A model generated the notes under the pieces. It saw only the letters and a program-made list of their open reading frames with translations, did not search any database and was not told the DNA's origin. Positions 1 to 5,050 of a DNA stretch of 5,626 nt are shown piece after piece. Each line of letters begins with the position of its first letter. Positions within the stretch are counted from its first letter, which is position 1. Where the stretch lies: positions 1-5,626 of the forward strand of contig DDYO01000107.1 in the NCBI GenBank assembly GCA_002348045.1, read 5' to 3'. The DNA comes from Anaerolineales bacterium UBA2232. Its GTDB lineage: Bacteria > Chloroflexota > Anaerolineae > UBA2200. The translations under genes and the position numbers were made by a program.

Positions 1-459
1 CAGGTCCGCTGGCGCCAGGGCAGAAGGAAGGTCCTGTTTGTTGCATTGCAGGACGATGGGAAGCTTTCCCGTCGCAAGCCCGCCCTTCCCCAGGTACTGC
101 TCCAATCCTGCTAGGCTCCACAGATTCTCGGCCATGCGGTCAGCGCGGGAGTCGGCGACAAAGACTACGCCATCTGCCCCCTGCAACACCAGGCGGCGGG
201 TGGCTGCGTACCGCACCTGACCCGGCACGGTGTACAGGCTAAAGCGCGGCTTGAGCCCTTTGACCTCTCCGAACTCGAGCTGCATAAAGTCAAAGAACAG
301 CGTTCGGTCCTCTCGAGTCTTCAGGGACACCAAATCACCGCGTGTCGTCGGGTTCATCCTGGCATGGATATATTGCAGATTGGTGGTCTTTCCGGCCAGC
401 CCGGGGCCGTAGTAGACGATCTTTAGGTTCACTTCCCGCAAGCCGGCGTTGATAAACAC
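1..459 (-). CDS. mglA: MglA-like small Ras-type GTPase, C-terminus cut by window edge
   Basis: The minus-strand reading frame is open from a GTG at 459-457 to the window edge and gives 153 residues; family members are usually about 190-200, so roughly the last fifth is missing. The N-terminus (FIN near residue 2, then KIVYYGPGLAGKTTNLQYIH) is typical of MglA. The P-loop is GPGLAGKT at residues 18-25. The switch II region reads TVPGQ (77-81), with Thr where Ras proteins have the Asp of DxxG, a known hallmark of the MglA family. VVFVADS follows at 98-104, and the guanine-specificity motif NKQD is at 140-143. MglA proteins are cytoplasmic polarity switches that control twitching or gliding motility and pole selection. 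The GTG start is chosen because it matches the family N-terminus and follows a G-rich stretch (GGGGGG at 463-468, 3 nt upstream), a poor but usable SD. The gene begins 14 nt after the upstream REC-Roadblock gene, so the two are very probably co-transcribed and functionally linked. Confidence 0.95.
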   Translation of the reverse strand, partial: MFINAGLREVNLKIVYYGPGLAGKTTNLQYIHARMNPTTRGDLVSLKTREDRTLFFDFMQLEFGEVKGLKPRFSLYTVPGQVRYAATRRLVLQGADGVVFVADSRADRMAENLWSLAGLEQYLGKGGLATGKLPIVLQCNKQDLPSALAPADL

Positions 460-473
460 ACTGCCCCCCAGTC

Positions 474-1385
474 CTATGGGCCATCGGCGGCGAAGAGATC
501 GTCGAAACCCTGATCGACAGCCTCCGCCAAGCCAGATGTGGGCAACGCCGTCGAGGGCAAGGGCAGCACATTGGCGAGCTCGGCCGCTGCCCGCCGGGCG
601 AAAAGCCATACGGCGCCGGGCGCGCTCTGAGTGTCAAAGACCACCGCTAGAAGTAGGTTGTCGGCAGCTTCGTACGTGTAGATGCTGCAGTTGGGCCCCG
701 TGTGGTGGCTGGCACGAAACTCGGTCTCATTGCCCAACTGACGTGACAGCTCGGCCGCCGCGGCGAAATTCGCTGCGGTGAGAGCGCCCAGTGTCGGAAT
801 ATGCAGTCCACGTAGCTGGCCTTTGGCAGCCACTGAATGGCCTTCCATCGTCAGCAAAAGCACGACTCGTGCGCCTGCCGATTCCAGCAAACGTTCCAGT
901 ACGCCCGTCACCGACGGTAAAGCGGTGCGAGGGTCCGGATCCTTGGGGAGTTGTCGAAGAGCAGGGGCGGGCCGGAATCGACGGCTCGCTGGCGCATCTC
1001 TCTCCTCGGCTGGCTCGGCCGCACGTTCCACGATTTCCCGCATGTGTTCCAGGGTGAAGGGTTTGTGTACGCACCCATCCACGCCCAGACGTGCTGCCAC
1101 CTCCGCCAGATGGGCATCAAAAAAGTCTCCCGTAAGAAAGATCTGCGCCTCAGGCGCCTGCTCCCGAAGGGCAGCCACGGCGGCGTCTCGATCCTCCCCC
1201 AGGAGGCTCACCTCTGCCAAGATGAGGATGGTGCCATCCCGCTGCACCTTGTGCAGCGCCACATCGATGCTTTCAGCCGGCTCCACCAAAATACTCGTTT
1301 CAAGCCCCTGCAGGCTCTCGGCGACCGACAGCCGGGTGACTAGTGCATCGTCTACGACCAGCACACGCTTCGAGTGATTGTCCAT
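474..1385 (-). CDS. REC receiver domain fused to Roadblock/LC7 domain (MglB-like), atypical phosphoacceptor
   Basis: A 303-residue protein with two domains. Residues about 6-120 form a response-regulator receiver fold: VLVVDD (8-13) with the acidic pair D12-D13, a third strand ILILAE (53-58), LTG with T85, and HKPF with K108. The position of the phosphorylated Asp carries Glu (E58, codon at 1214-1212), so normal phosphotransfer is doubtful. A low-complexity linker rich in Ala, Pro, Arg and Glu spans about 122-154. Residues about 156-275 look like a Roadblock/LC7 domain of the MglB type: LLLTMEG, then LGALTAANFAAAAELSRQLG (199-218), and LLLAVVFD (244-251). MglB-type roadblocks are GTPase-activating partners of MglA, and mglA lies 14 nt downstream, so this protein probably regulates that GTPase. 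The ATG at 1385 is the only sensible start; the SD (GGGACG directly upstream) is poor. A near-consensus promoter lies about 70 nt upstream. There is no DNA-binding output domain. The product is inferred from motifs; the substitution at residue 58 is seen directly. Confidence 0.88.
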   Translation of the reverse strand: MDNHSKRVLVVDDALVTRLSVAESLQGLETSILVEPAESIDVALHKVQRDGTILILAEVSLLGEDRDAAVAALREQAPEAQIFLTGDFFDAHLAEVAARLGVDGCVHKPFTLEHMREIVERAAEPAEERDAPASRRFRPAPALRQLPKDPDPRTALPSVTGVLERLLESAGARVVLLLTMEGHSVAAKGQLRGLHIPTLGALTAANFAAAAELSRQLGNETEFRASHHTGPNCSIYTYEAADNLLLAVVFDTQSAPGAVWLFARRAAAELANVLPLPSTALPTSGLAEAVDQGFDDLFAADGP

Positions 1386-1454
1386 CGTCCCAGCACCCGC
1401 CTATTTGCAGAATGACCGTTAGCCAGCTAGGCGCCCATCGATTCCGCCTAATTT

Positions 1455-1483
1455 AGTATACAGTATGTATCCGGTTGTGTCAA
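1455..1483 (-). promoter_or_regulatory. Sigma70-type promoter of the REC-Roadblock/mglA operon
   Basis: Read on the minus strand, TTGACA (1483-1478, 6/6 match) is followed after exactly 17 bp by TATACT (1460-1455, 5/6 match). Transcription should start near 1448, leaving a leader of about 60 nt before the ATG at 1385. The -10 and adjoining spacer contain the small odd-centred palindrome ATAC-A-GTAT (1458-1466), which could be a regulator site but is short. The promoter points away from the promoter at 1562-1591, so the two operons are divergent, with about 70 bp between their -35 boxes. Confidence 0.8.
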
Positions 1484-1561
1484 GCTTGTGACCTTACACT
1501 TTGCCACCGCGTATGGTCAGCGCCTCTTAGGATAGTCAGGCGGACCGGGCATGAGCGCCAT

Positions 1562-1591
1562 TTGACGATCTCCAGGTTGCGGTCGTATGAT
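1562..1591 (+). promoter_or_regulatory. Sigma70-type promoter of the rraA-like/creatininase pair
   Basis: TTGACG (1562-1567, 5/6) is followed by an 18-bp spacer and TATGAT (1586-1591, 5/6). The predicted start is near 1598, giving a short leader of about 38 nt that carries the SD AAGGAG (1622-1627). The -10 and start site are covered by the palindrome at 1588-1609, so a bound repressor would block initiation. Confidence 0.65.
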
Positions 1592-1609
1592 GTATACCGG
1601 TATGCATCA
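1588..1609. promoter_or_regulatory. 22-bp near-perfect palindrome, probable operator
   Basis: TGATGtATACCGGTATgCATCA is an inverted repeat in which 10 of 11 base pairs are symmetric; only T1593/G1604 break the symmetry. The core ATACCGGTAT (1594-1603) is perfect. It overlaps the -10 box and the predicted transcription start of the rraA-like gene, a classic repressor position. The GTATAC-like half site recalls operators of GntR/FadR-type regulators, which often control small-acid catabolism, but no regulator gene is in the window and the family is a guess. Confidence 0.6.
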
Positions 1610-1636
1610 ATCGCGCCGATCAAGGAGTGACTATCC

Positions 1637-2314
1637 ATGGAAAAGCACCCTCTGCACGGCAAGATCATCACCGCCATTCAGCGGCCAGACAGGCAGTTGA
1701 TCGAAGGCTTTGCCCGCCATGACACCTGCAAGATTGGCGATGCCATGGCCGCCCACGGCCTCATGCACTACAGCATCAAACCCATCGCCCCCGGGATGCG
1801 GGTGTGCGGCCCCGCGGTCACAGTCCTGACCCGCCCCGGCGACGCTCTGTACGTACAGGCTGTCATCGACTACTTGCAGCCAGGTGATGTGGTGGTTATC
1901 GACGCCGGTGACGTGCGGGATGTGGCGTGCATCGGTGAGCGCCTCGCCTACTACATGAAACTGCGGGGAGCCGCGGGCATCGTGGTGGACGGCGCCATCC
2001 GCGATTCCCGGGGCATCATCGACATGGGGTTTCCGTGCTTTGCCAAGTCGGTGTGCATGAAAATCTTTGGCTCCACCGGACCGGGCGCCATCAACGTTCC
2101 CCTTCAGTGCGGCGGCGTGCCGGTCAGGCCGGGTGATGTCATCGTCGGCGACGACGATGGCGTGGTCTGCGTCCCGGCCGAAGCCGCAGGGCATGTCTTG
2201 CTTGCCGCTGACGCTCACCTGGCCGCTGAACTAGAGCGGCTGAAACTCGTCGAGGGGGGCAAGACGGTTACCGAGGCCTTTGGCCTGGACGAAAAGCTCA
2301 AGCGCTGGCGCTAG
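1637..2314 (+). CDS. RraA-like / HMG-CHA aldolase family protein
   Basis: A 225-residue protein of the RraA-like fold, which includes class II 4-hydroxy-4-methyl-2-oxoglutarate (HMG) aldolases, oxaloacetate decarboxylases and the RNase E inhibitor RraA; the family was long misnamed as a dimethylmenaquinone methyltransferase. Visible family features are the early D-T-C-K-I-G-D segment (29-35), GPAVTV (58-63), the GDVVVIDAGD turn (83-92), G100-E-R-L (100-103), and the G-A-I-R-D-S signature (119-124). In characterised aldolases, the Arg and Asp matching R122 and D123 bind the substrate and the divalent metal. GDVIVGDDDGVV (about 166-177) is the conserved C-terminal loop. The residues needed for aldolase or decarboxylase chemistry appear present, so an enzyme is more likely than an RNase E regulator. 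The ATG has the strong SD AAGGAG 9 nt upstream. The creatininase-family gene follows 78 nt downstream in the same direction and probably shares the promoter. Exact substrate unknown. Confidence 0.9.
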   Translation: MEKHPLHGKIITAIQRPDRQLIEGFARHDTCKIGDAMAAHGLMHYSIKPIAPGMRVCGPAVTVLTRPGDALYVQAVIDYLQPGDVVVIDAGDVRDVACIGERLAYYMKLRGAAGIVVDGAIRDSRGIIDMGFPCFAKSVCMKIFGSTGPGAINVPLQCGGVPVRPGDVIVGDDDGVVCVPAEAAGHVLLAADAHLAAELERLKLVEGGKTVTEAFGLDEKLKRWR

Positions 2315-2322
2315 CACATCGA

Positions 2323-2369
2323 CAGCAGCCGCACGTCCGCCCCCCAACACACCCCACGCTCCGCTGCTG
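2323..2369. repeat. 7-bp inverted repeat in the rraA-like/creatininase gap
   Basis: CAGCAGC at 2323-2329 and GCTGCTG at 2363-2369 are perfectly complementary and separated by a C-rich 33-nt stretch. There is no T-run, so it is not a terminator. It could form a long-looped hairpin just ahead of the SD at 2378, or be chance. Confidence 0.25.
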
Positions 2370-2377
2370 CGAACATC

Positions 2378-2383
2378 GGGAGG
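2378..2383 (+). promoter_or_regulatory. SD that fixes the GTG start of the creatininase-family gene
   Basis: GGGAGG lies 9 nt ahead of GTG 2393. The nearby ATG at 2405 is out of frame and the next in-frame Met is residue 13, already inside the conserved N-terminal region, so GTG is the best start. Confidence 0.65.
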
Positions 2384-2392
2384 CAGTAGACA

Positions 2393-3208
2393 GTGTCCAC
2401 ACCGCATGTCAAGTCCGAGCTCTGCCGCATGACCTGGACGGAGGTCCAGGAGGCCTTTCGCCACAATCCGGTGATCCTGCTTCCCATGGGCTCCATCGAG
2501 CAGCATGGACCGCAGACGCCGGTGGGCGACTACCGCTACATGATCGAGGTGTCGAGGCGGATTGCCGAGGGTTCGGGAGCCCTCTGCGCTCCGACGGTCC
2601 CCTGGGGCTACTCCGAATACTTTAGACACTTTCCCGGTTGCCTCACCCTGCAGCCCGAGACGCTCAAAGCGGTCCTTCTCGACACTTTGGATGGGTTCTT
2701 GCGTTTTGGCCTTGACCATCTGGTTTTCGTCTGCGGTCATCACGGCAACATGCCCATCCTGGAGCAGGTTGCCCGTGGGGTGAAAGAGGACTATGGCATC
2801 CGGATGGCCACCATTGAACCCCTGAGCTGGCTGGGCCAGCCCTTCCTGCGCCAGCTCTATGGCGTCCCCGACGCAGTGACCGGCCACGGCAGCGACCCCA
2901 TGACCTCCCTGGCCCTTCACCTGTTCCCCGACGACGTGCGGATGGATCTGGCCCAGCCCGGGCATCTTGCCGCTTACCAGGACCTGCCACTAGCAGGGAT
3001 GTCCACCCTCAGCCTCAACGGCGTCCCCGTGAATCTGTACTTGGACACAGAGGAGATTGCCCCCAACGGAGTCCTGGGTGATGTGCGCCACGCCAGCGCC
3101 GAAGTCGGCCGTCTCTGTTTCGAGCGCATGGTAGAGCTCGGCACTCGATTCATCGCATGGTTTGCGACTCTGGACACTCGTGCCCAGAGCACCGCCCTCG
3201 ATCAGTAA
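2393..3208 (+). CDS. Creatininase-family metal-dependent amidohydrolase
   Basis: A 271-residue protein, normal length for the creatininase (creatinine amidohydrolase) family, whose members hydrolyse cyclic or linear amides using two metal ions. The first metal-binding block is M-G-S-I-E-Q-H-G-P (32-40), with E36 and H38 matching metal ligands; D46 in P-V-G-D-Y is the likely third, one residue closer than in the classical creatininase motif. A second block, C-G-H-H-G-N (114-119), matches the usual NGHGGN, with H116 as ligand. G-H-G-S-D-P-M-T-S (164-172) corresponds to the family's GHAGExETS; the usual Glu is Asp (D168) and the second Glu is Met. These differences argue against true creatininase and for another amide substrate. 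The gene follows the rraA-like gene by 78 nt and is probably in the same transcript, suggesting one short catabolic route. No signal peptide is visible, so it should be cytoplasmic. Family assignment is firm; substrate is not known. Confidence 0.9.
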   Translation: MSTPHVKSELCRMTWTEVQEAFRHNPVILLPMGSIEQHGPQTPVGDYRYMIEVSRRIAEGSGALCAPTVPWGYSEYFRHFPGCLTLQPETLKAVLLDTLDGFLRFGLDHLVFVCGHHGNMPILEQVARGVKEDYGIRMATIEPLSWLGQPFLRQLYGVPDAVTGHGSDPMTSLALHLFPDDVRMDLAQPGHLAAYQDLPLAGMSTLSLNGVPVNLYLDTEEIAPNGVLGDVRHASAEVGRLCFERMVELGTRFIAWFATLDTRAQSTALDQ

Positions 3209-3253
3209 TACTGGACCGCCCCGAGAAGCACTTTCCCCCGACGCACCAGCAAT

Positions 3254-3318
3254 ATGAACAAACTGTTATGTACAAGAGGCCGTATGTTCATGTATTGTTC
3301 ACAATGATGCTGTATACT
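3254..3318 (+). promoter_or_regulatory. Candidate regulated promoter region of the first flp gene
   Basis: TATACT (3313-3318) is a good -10 box, but no good -35 lies 16-18 bp upstream (the position reads ATGTAT). Two inverted repeats sit just upstream: ATGAACA (3254-3260) with TGTTCAT (3285-3291), and ATTGT-TC-ACAAT (3294-3305). A good -10 with a missing -35 next to palindromes suits an activator-dependent promoter. It would give a leader of about 190 nt. This is a sequence-based guess. Confidence 0.4.
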
Positions 3319-3336
3319 GGTCTTTGTAACGATATT

Positions 3337-3459
3337 GCTACTACAACGTAGCGACCTGCTAACTTGGCAGGAGTGAGGGTAGGGAACTGGTAGGTTCAGT
3401 TCGATTCGCAAATCCGAGGGACGTGGCGACTGGTTACAGGTTTGGTCGTAGGCGTACCC
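3337..3459 (+). promoter_or_regulatory. Potentially structured leader of the first flp gene
   Basis: Consecutive complementary segments could fold if this region is transcribed: GCTAC/GTAGC (3337-3341 with 3348-3352), CCTGC/GCAGG (3355-3359 with 3367-3371), GAAC/GTTC (3384-3387 with 3394-3397), a bulged stem TCGATT/AATCCGA (3401-3406 with 3411-3417), and an outer GGGACG/CGTaCCC (3418-3423 with 3453-3459) enclosing CGAC/GTCG (3427-3430 with 3445-3448). I do not recognise a known riboswitch. Stems are short and some may be chance. Confidence 0.3.
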
Positions 3460-3516
3460 GTATCTATTCAGAGACTCTAGCGTCACCAAGTACAGAATAA
3501 GAAAAAGGAGAGTAAA

Positions 3517-3711
3517 ATGTTGCTGTTAAGACTGAAGATGTGGTTGAATCGTGAGGAAGGGCAGGACCTGACCGAGTACGCGTTGATCATCGCTCTCATT
3601 GTGATTGGCGCAGTAGTCGCGGTAACGGCCCTGGGCGGAAGCATTCGGGGTGTTCTCGAGCAAATCGCGACCACTCTCGGCGGCGTGCTGGGCGCGGGCG
3701 GCGGTAGTTAG
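3517..3711 (+). CDS. flp: Flp-type (type IVb) prepilin, copy 1
   Basis: A 64-residue prepilin of the Flp/Fap family, the major subunit of Tad (tight adherence) pili. A positively charged 15-residue leader ends in REEG. Prepilin peptidase (TadV type) should cut after G15, leaving QDLTEYALIIAL with Glu at +5 and Tyr at +6, the canonical Flp signature. A hydrophobic helix spans about 23-40 and forms the pilus core. The mature protein is about 49 residues and ends in a small Gly-rich tail (GVLGAGGGS). The ATG has the SD AAGGAG 6 nt upstream in an A-rich context, suggesting high expression, as expected for a major pilin. It is followed 29 nt later by a strong hairpin, so it may often be transcribed alone. 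A paralogue begins at 3987. Identification is by motif and size; which copy is the major pilin is an inference. Confidence 0.93.
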   Translation: MLLLRLKMWLNREEGQDLTEYALIIALIVIGAVVAVTALGGSIRGVLEQIATTLGGVLGAGGGS

Positions 3712-3740
3712 AAACCTACGCACGGATAGCTTCGAAGCAT

Positions 3741-3787
3741 GGGGCAGAGTCCAGGACAGTAGGAGGGCTCTGCCCCTGTCTTTGTCG
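3741..3787 (+). terminator. Strong hairpin, terminator or attenuator after flp copy 1
   Basis: GGGGCAGAG (3741-3749) pairs perfectly with CTCTGCCCC (3768-3776). The stem can extend inward by a T-G wobble and two C-G pairs (3750-3752 with 3765-3767), giving about 12 bp around a 12-nt loop. The tail TGTCTTTGTC is only moderately T-rich, so termination may be partial. It lies 30 nt after the pilin stop codon, where it could end a monocistronic pilin mRNA or protect its 3' end. Confidence 0.7.
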
Positions 3788-3864
3788 GGCGTTAGGAGGG
3801 GCCAGCCACTGCCGGTTCCGAACGATTACTGGCCGGCGGTCTTGGTTTGAGCCCCAGTTCGTTG

Positions 3865-3893
3865 TTGACAGCAGGGGACAGTGGCTGTATAGT
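3865..3893 (+). promoter_or_regulatory. Sigma70-type promoter for flp copy 2 and the tadE genes
   Basis: TTGACA (3865-3870, 6/6), a 17-bp spacer, and TATAGT (3888-3893, 5/6) make a near-consensus promoter. Transcription should start near 3900, giving a leader of about 87 nt before the ATG at 3987. It lies downstream of the hairpin at 3741-3776, so the second pilin and the genes after it can be expressed independently of the first pilin. Confidence 0.75.
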
Positions 3894-3973
3894 GCAGTCC
3901 ATGCGTTAGCATGTAACGCCATCCAATGCCCCTTCAATGCCTGGGGGTCACACGTGGTCATTGTGCAGCAAAC

Positions 3974-3980
3974 GGAGGTG
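3974..3980 (+). promoter_or_regulatory. SD that fixes the start of flp copy 2
   Basis: GGAGGTG lies 6 nt before ATG 3987. An in-frame GTG at 3954 would add 11 residues but has no SD and would make the leader 26 residues; ATG 3987 gives a 15-residue leader, the same as copy 1. Confidence 0.8.
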
Positions 3981-3986
3981 GTCGGT

Positions 3987-4178
3987 ATGGAGTGGATGCG
4001 AGTCCGTCGCTACTTGCGATGCGAAGAGGGGCAGGACCTTACCGAATATGCCCTGGTCATTGCCCTTGTTGTCATTGCCGCAGTCACTGCGACCCAGTTG
4101 CTCGGCGTGAACATTTCGAACATTCTGAACGCAATCACCACGACTCTGTCCTCAGTTCTTGGAGGCGGGGGCACTTAG
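3987..4178 (+). CDS. flp: Flp-type (type IVb) prepilin, copy 2
   Basis: A 63-residue Flp prepilin, paralogous to the one at 3517-3711. The leader is basic (MEWMRVRRYLRCEEG, 15 residues) and contains C12, which copy 1 lacks. Cleavage after G15 leaves QDLTEYALVIAL with E at +5 and Y at +6. The hydrophobic helix is at about 23-40, followed by a more polar segment with three Asn (NISNILNAI) and a Gly-rich end (SSVLGGGGT). The processing region is nearly identical to copy 1 but the surface-forming C-terminal half differs, so the two could make pilus fibres of different surface or serve as major and minor subunits. It has its own near-consensus promoter and is followed after 16 nt by the first tadE-like gene, so it is probably the first gene of that operon. 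Confidence 0.92.
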   Translation: MEWMRVRRYLRCEEGQDLTEYALVIALVVIAAVTATQLLGVNISNILNAITTTLSSVLGGGGT

Positions 4179-4194
4179 ACAGTATAGGTAACCC

Positions 4195-4647
4195 ATGAAA
4201 GCATCTGACAAGGGCAGGGCACGGGGTCGTTCTGGCGCTCTGTCCTTTTTCTATAATCGCTACTTGCCGTCTGAGTCGGTCTCCACAGGCCAGGCTCTGG
4301 TCGAGTTCGCGATTATCTTGCCGGTGCTGGTCCTGTTGTTGTTGGGCGTGCTAGACCTGGGCCGCTCCTTCAACGCCTATATCATCATCACCAACGCAGC
4401 CAGGGAAGGGGCAAGCTATGGCAGCATGCATCCCAACGATACGACTGGCATCATCCAGCGCACCCTGACCGAAGCTCAGTCGTCGGGCATCGTTCTCAAC
4501 GCGAGCAACGTCACCATTACGACAACCCGGGTATCGGGCACGCCGATGCAGGTCACGGTAATCTACAACTTTCAGCTCTTCTGGTTGTCGCTCCTGGGCC
4601 GGCCCACCCTGAGCCTGCGGAGCGCAGCACAGATGGTCATCTACTGA
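4195..4647 (+). CDS. TadE-like pseudopilin, copy 1
   Basis: A 150-residue TadE-family protein; TadE/TadF are minor pseudopilins required for Tad pilus assembly. A long 32-residue basic N-terminal part precedes G32|QALVEF, which resembles the prepilin-peptidase site (Glu at +5, Phe at +6). The hydrophobic helix runs from about 38 to 53, followed by D54-L-G-R and the family motif N-A-A-R-E-G-A (67-73). The C-terminal part (about 80-150) is a predicted extracytoplasmic beta-rich domain rich in Thr and Val. The ATG follows a weak SD (AGGT at 4186-4189). A TTG at 4264 would give a shorter 9-residue leader but has no SD. It sits 16 nt after flp copy 2 and 7 nt before a second tadE-like gene. The assignment to TadE rather than TadF rests on the N-terminal motif only. 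Confidence 0.9.
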   Translation: MKASDKGRARGRSGALSFFYNRYLPSESVSTGQALVEFAIILPVLVLLLLGVLDLGRSFNAYIIITNAAREGASYGSMHPNDTTGIIQRTLTEAQSSGIVLNASNVTITTTRVSGTPMQVTVIYNFQLFWLSLLGRPTLSLRSAAQMVIY

Positions 4648-4654
4648 GCATACC

Positions 4655-5050
4655 ATGTTTAAAGCGCGCTCCCGCACATCCGATGAACGAGGCCAAGGCC
4701 TGGTCGAGTTTGCCCTGATCATCCCAATCCTGATGCTGATGATCATGGGCATCTTGGACCTGGGTCGAGCTCTGTACGCCTACAGCGTGGTTGCCAACAG
4801 TGCTCGAGAAGGCGCTCGCTATGGCTCCACTGCGCCCACCGATGACAGTGGTGTGATTGCCGTTGCCCGGGCTGCCGCGGTGGGCCTCGATCCGGCGCAA
4901 CTCAACGTCACCGTTTCTCACCCTGGTGGAAACAGCGTTCACGTGCAGGTGGCCTACACGTTTCGCCTTGTCACCCCGTTGGTTGGGCAGGTCCTGGGTG
5001 GCGGCGCGATTCTCCTGTCCAGCGCCTCGACTATGTACACCGGTTACTGA
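4655..5050 (+). CDS. TadE-like pseudopilin, copy 2
   Basis: A 131-residue TadE-family protein, paralogous to the preceding one. A 13-residue basic leader precedes G13|QGLVEF, with Glu at +5 and Phe at +6 of the predicted prepilin-peptidase site. The hydrophobic helix spans about 19-34 and is Met-rich (PILMLMIMGI), followed by D35-L-G-R and N-S-A-R-E-G-A (48-54). The rest is a predicted extracytoplasmic domain. No good SD is seen; the 7-nt gap after the previous stop suggests translational coupling. Its own stop TGA overlaps the next ATG by one base. Two adjacent TadE-like proteins fit a heteromeric minor-pilin complex. Confidence 0.9.
   Translation: MFKARSRTSDERGQGLVEFALIIPILMLMIMGILDLGRALYAYSVVANSAREGARYGSTAPTDDSGVIAVARAAAVGLDPAQLNVTVSHPGGNSVHVQVAYTFRLVTPLVGQVLGGGAILLSSASTMYTGY

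Larger units (their letters stand above)
3209..3516. other. 308-bp intergenic region before the pilus genes
   Basis: No gene is supported here. The part at about 3240-3350 is visibly richer in A and T than the flanking genes and carries inverted repeats plus a TATACT box. The part at about 3337-3480 can form several hairpins and would be the untranslated leader of the first pilin. The SD AAGGAG (3505-3510) closes it. No convincing terminator for the upstream creatininase-family gene is visible. Confidence 0.7.

Noticed and set aside
778..1377. Long plus-strand frame of about 199 codons opposite the REC-Roadblock gene
   Set aside because: Its product is rich in Ser, Arg and Ala with no recognisable motif, and the opposite strand encodes clear REC and Roadblock motifs; it is an antisense shadow of a GC-rich gene.
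1631..2965. Minus-strand frames (1631-2218 and 2231-2965) opposite the rraA-like and creatininase-family genes
   Set aside because: The plus strand has conserved catalytic motifs and good SD sequences; the antisense products are low-complexity in His, Gly, Asp and Ala and have no motif or convincing RBS.
3395..3410. GTTCGATTC-like segment resembling a tRNA T-arm
   Set aside because: No acceptor stem, anticodon arm or D arm can be placed around it at the right distances; it is better explained as part of a local hairpin.
3401..3459. Possible c-di-GMP (GEMM) riboswitch before the pilin
   Set aside because: GCAAATCC and GGGACG recall pieces of the GEMM-I consensus, but the conserved order and the tetraloop receptor parts are not present, so I cannot support the call.
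3800..3837. Inverted repeat GGCCAG (3800-3805) with CTGGCC (3829-3834) between the hairpin and the second pilin promoter
   Set aside because: It is short with a 23-nt gap and competes with an alternative GCCGG/CCGGC pairing in the same GC-rich stretch; no T-run follows, so neither terminator nor operator can be supported.
3954..3986. GTG 3954 as start of flp copy 2
   Set aside because: It lacks an SD and would give a leader 11 residues longer than the paralogue; ATG 3987 has GGAGGTG at good spacing and an identical leader length.
4252..4257. Perfect TATAAT inside the first tadE-like gene
   Set aside because: No -35 box is found 15-19 bp upstream (sequence near GTTCTG), and the next gene starts 400 nt away, so it is probably chance.
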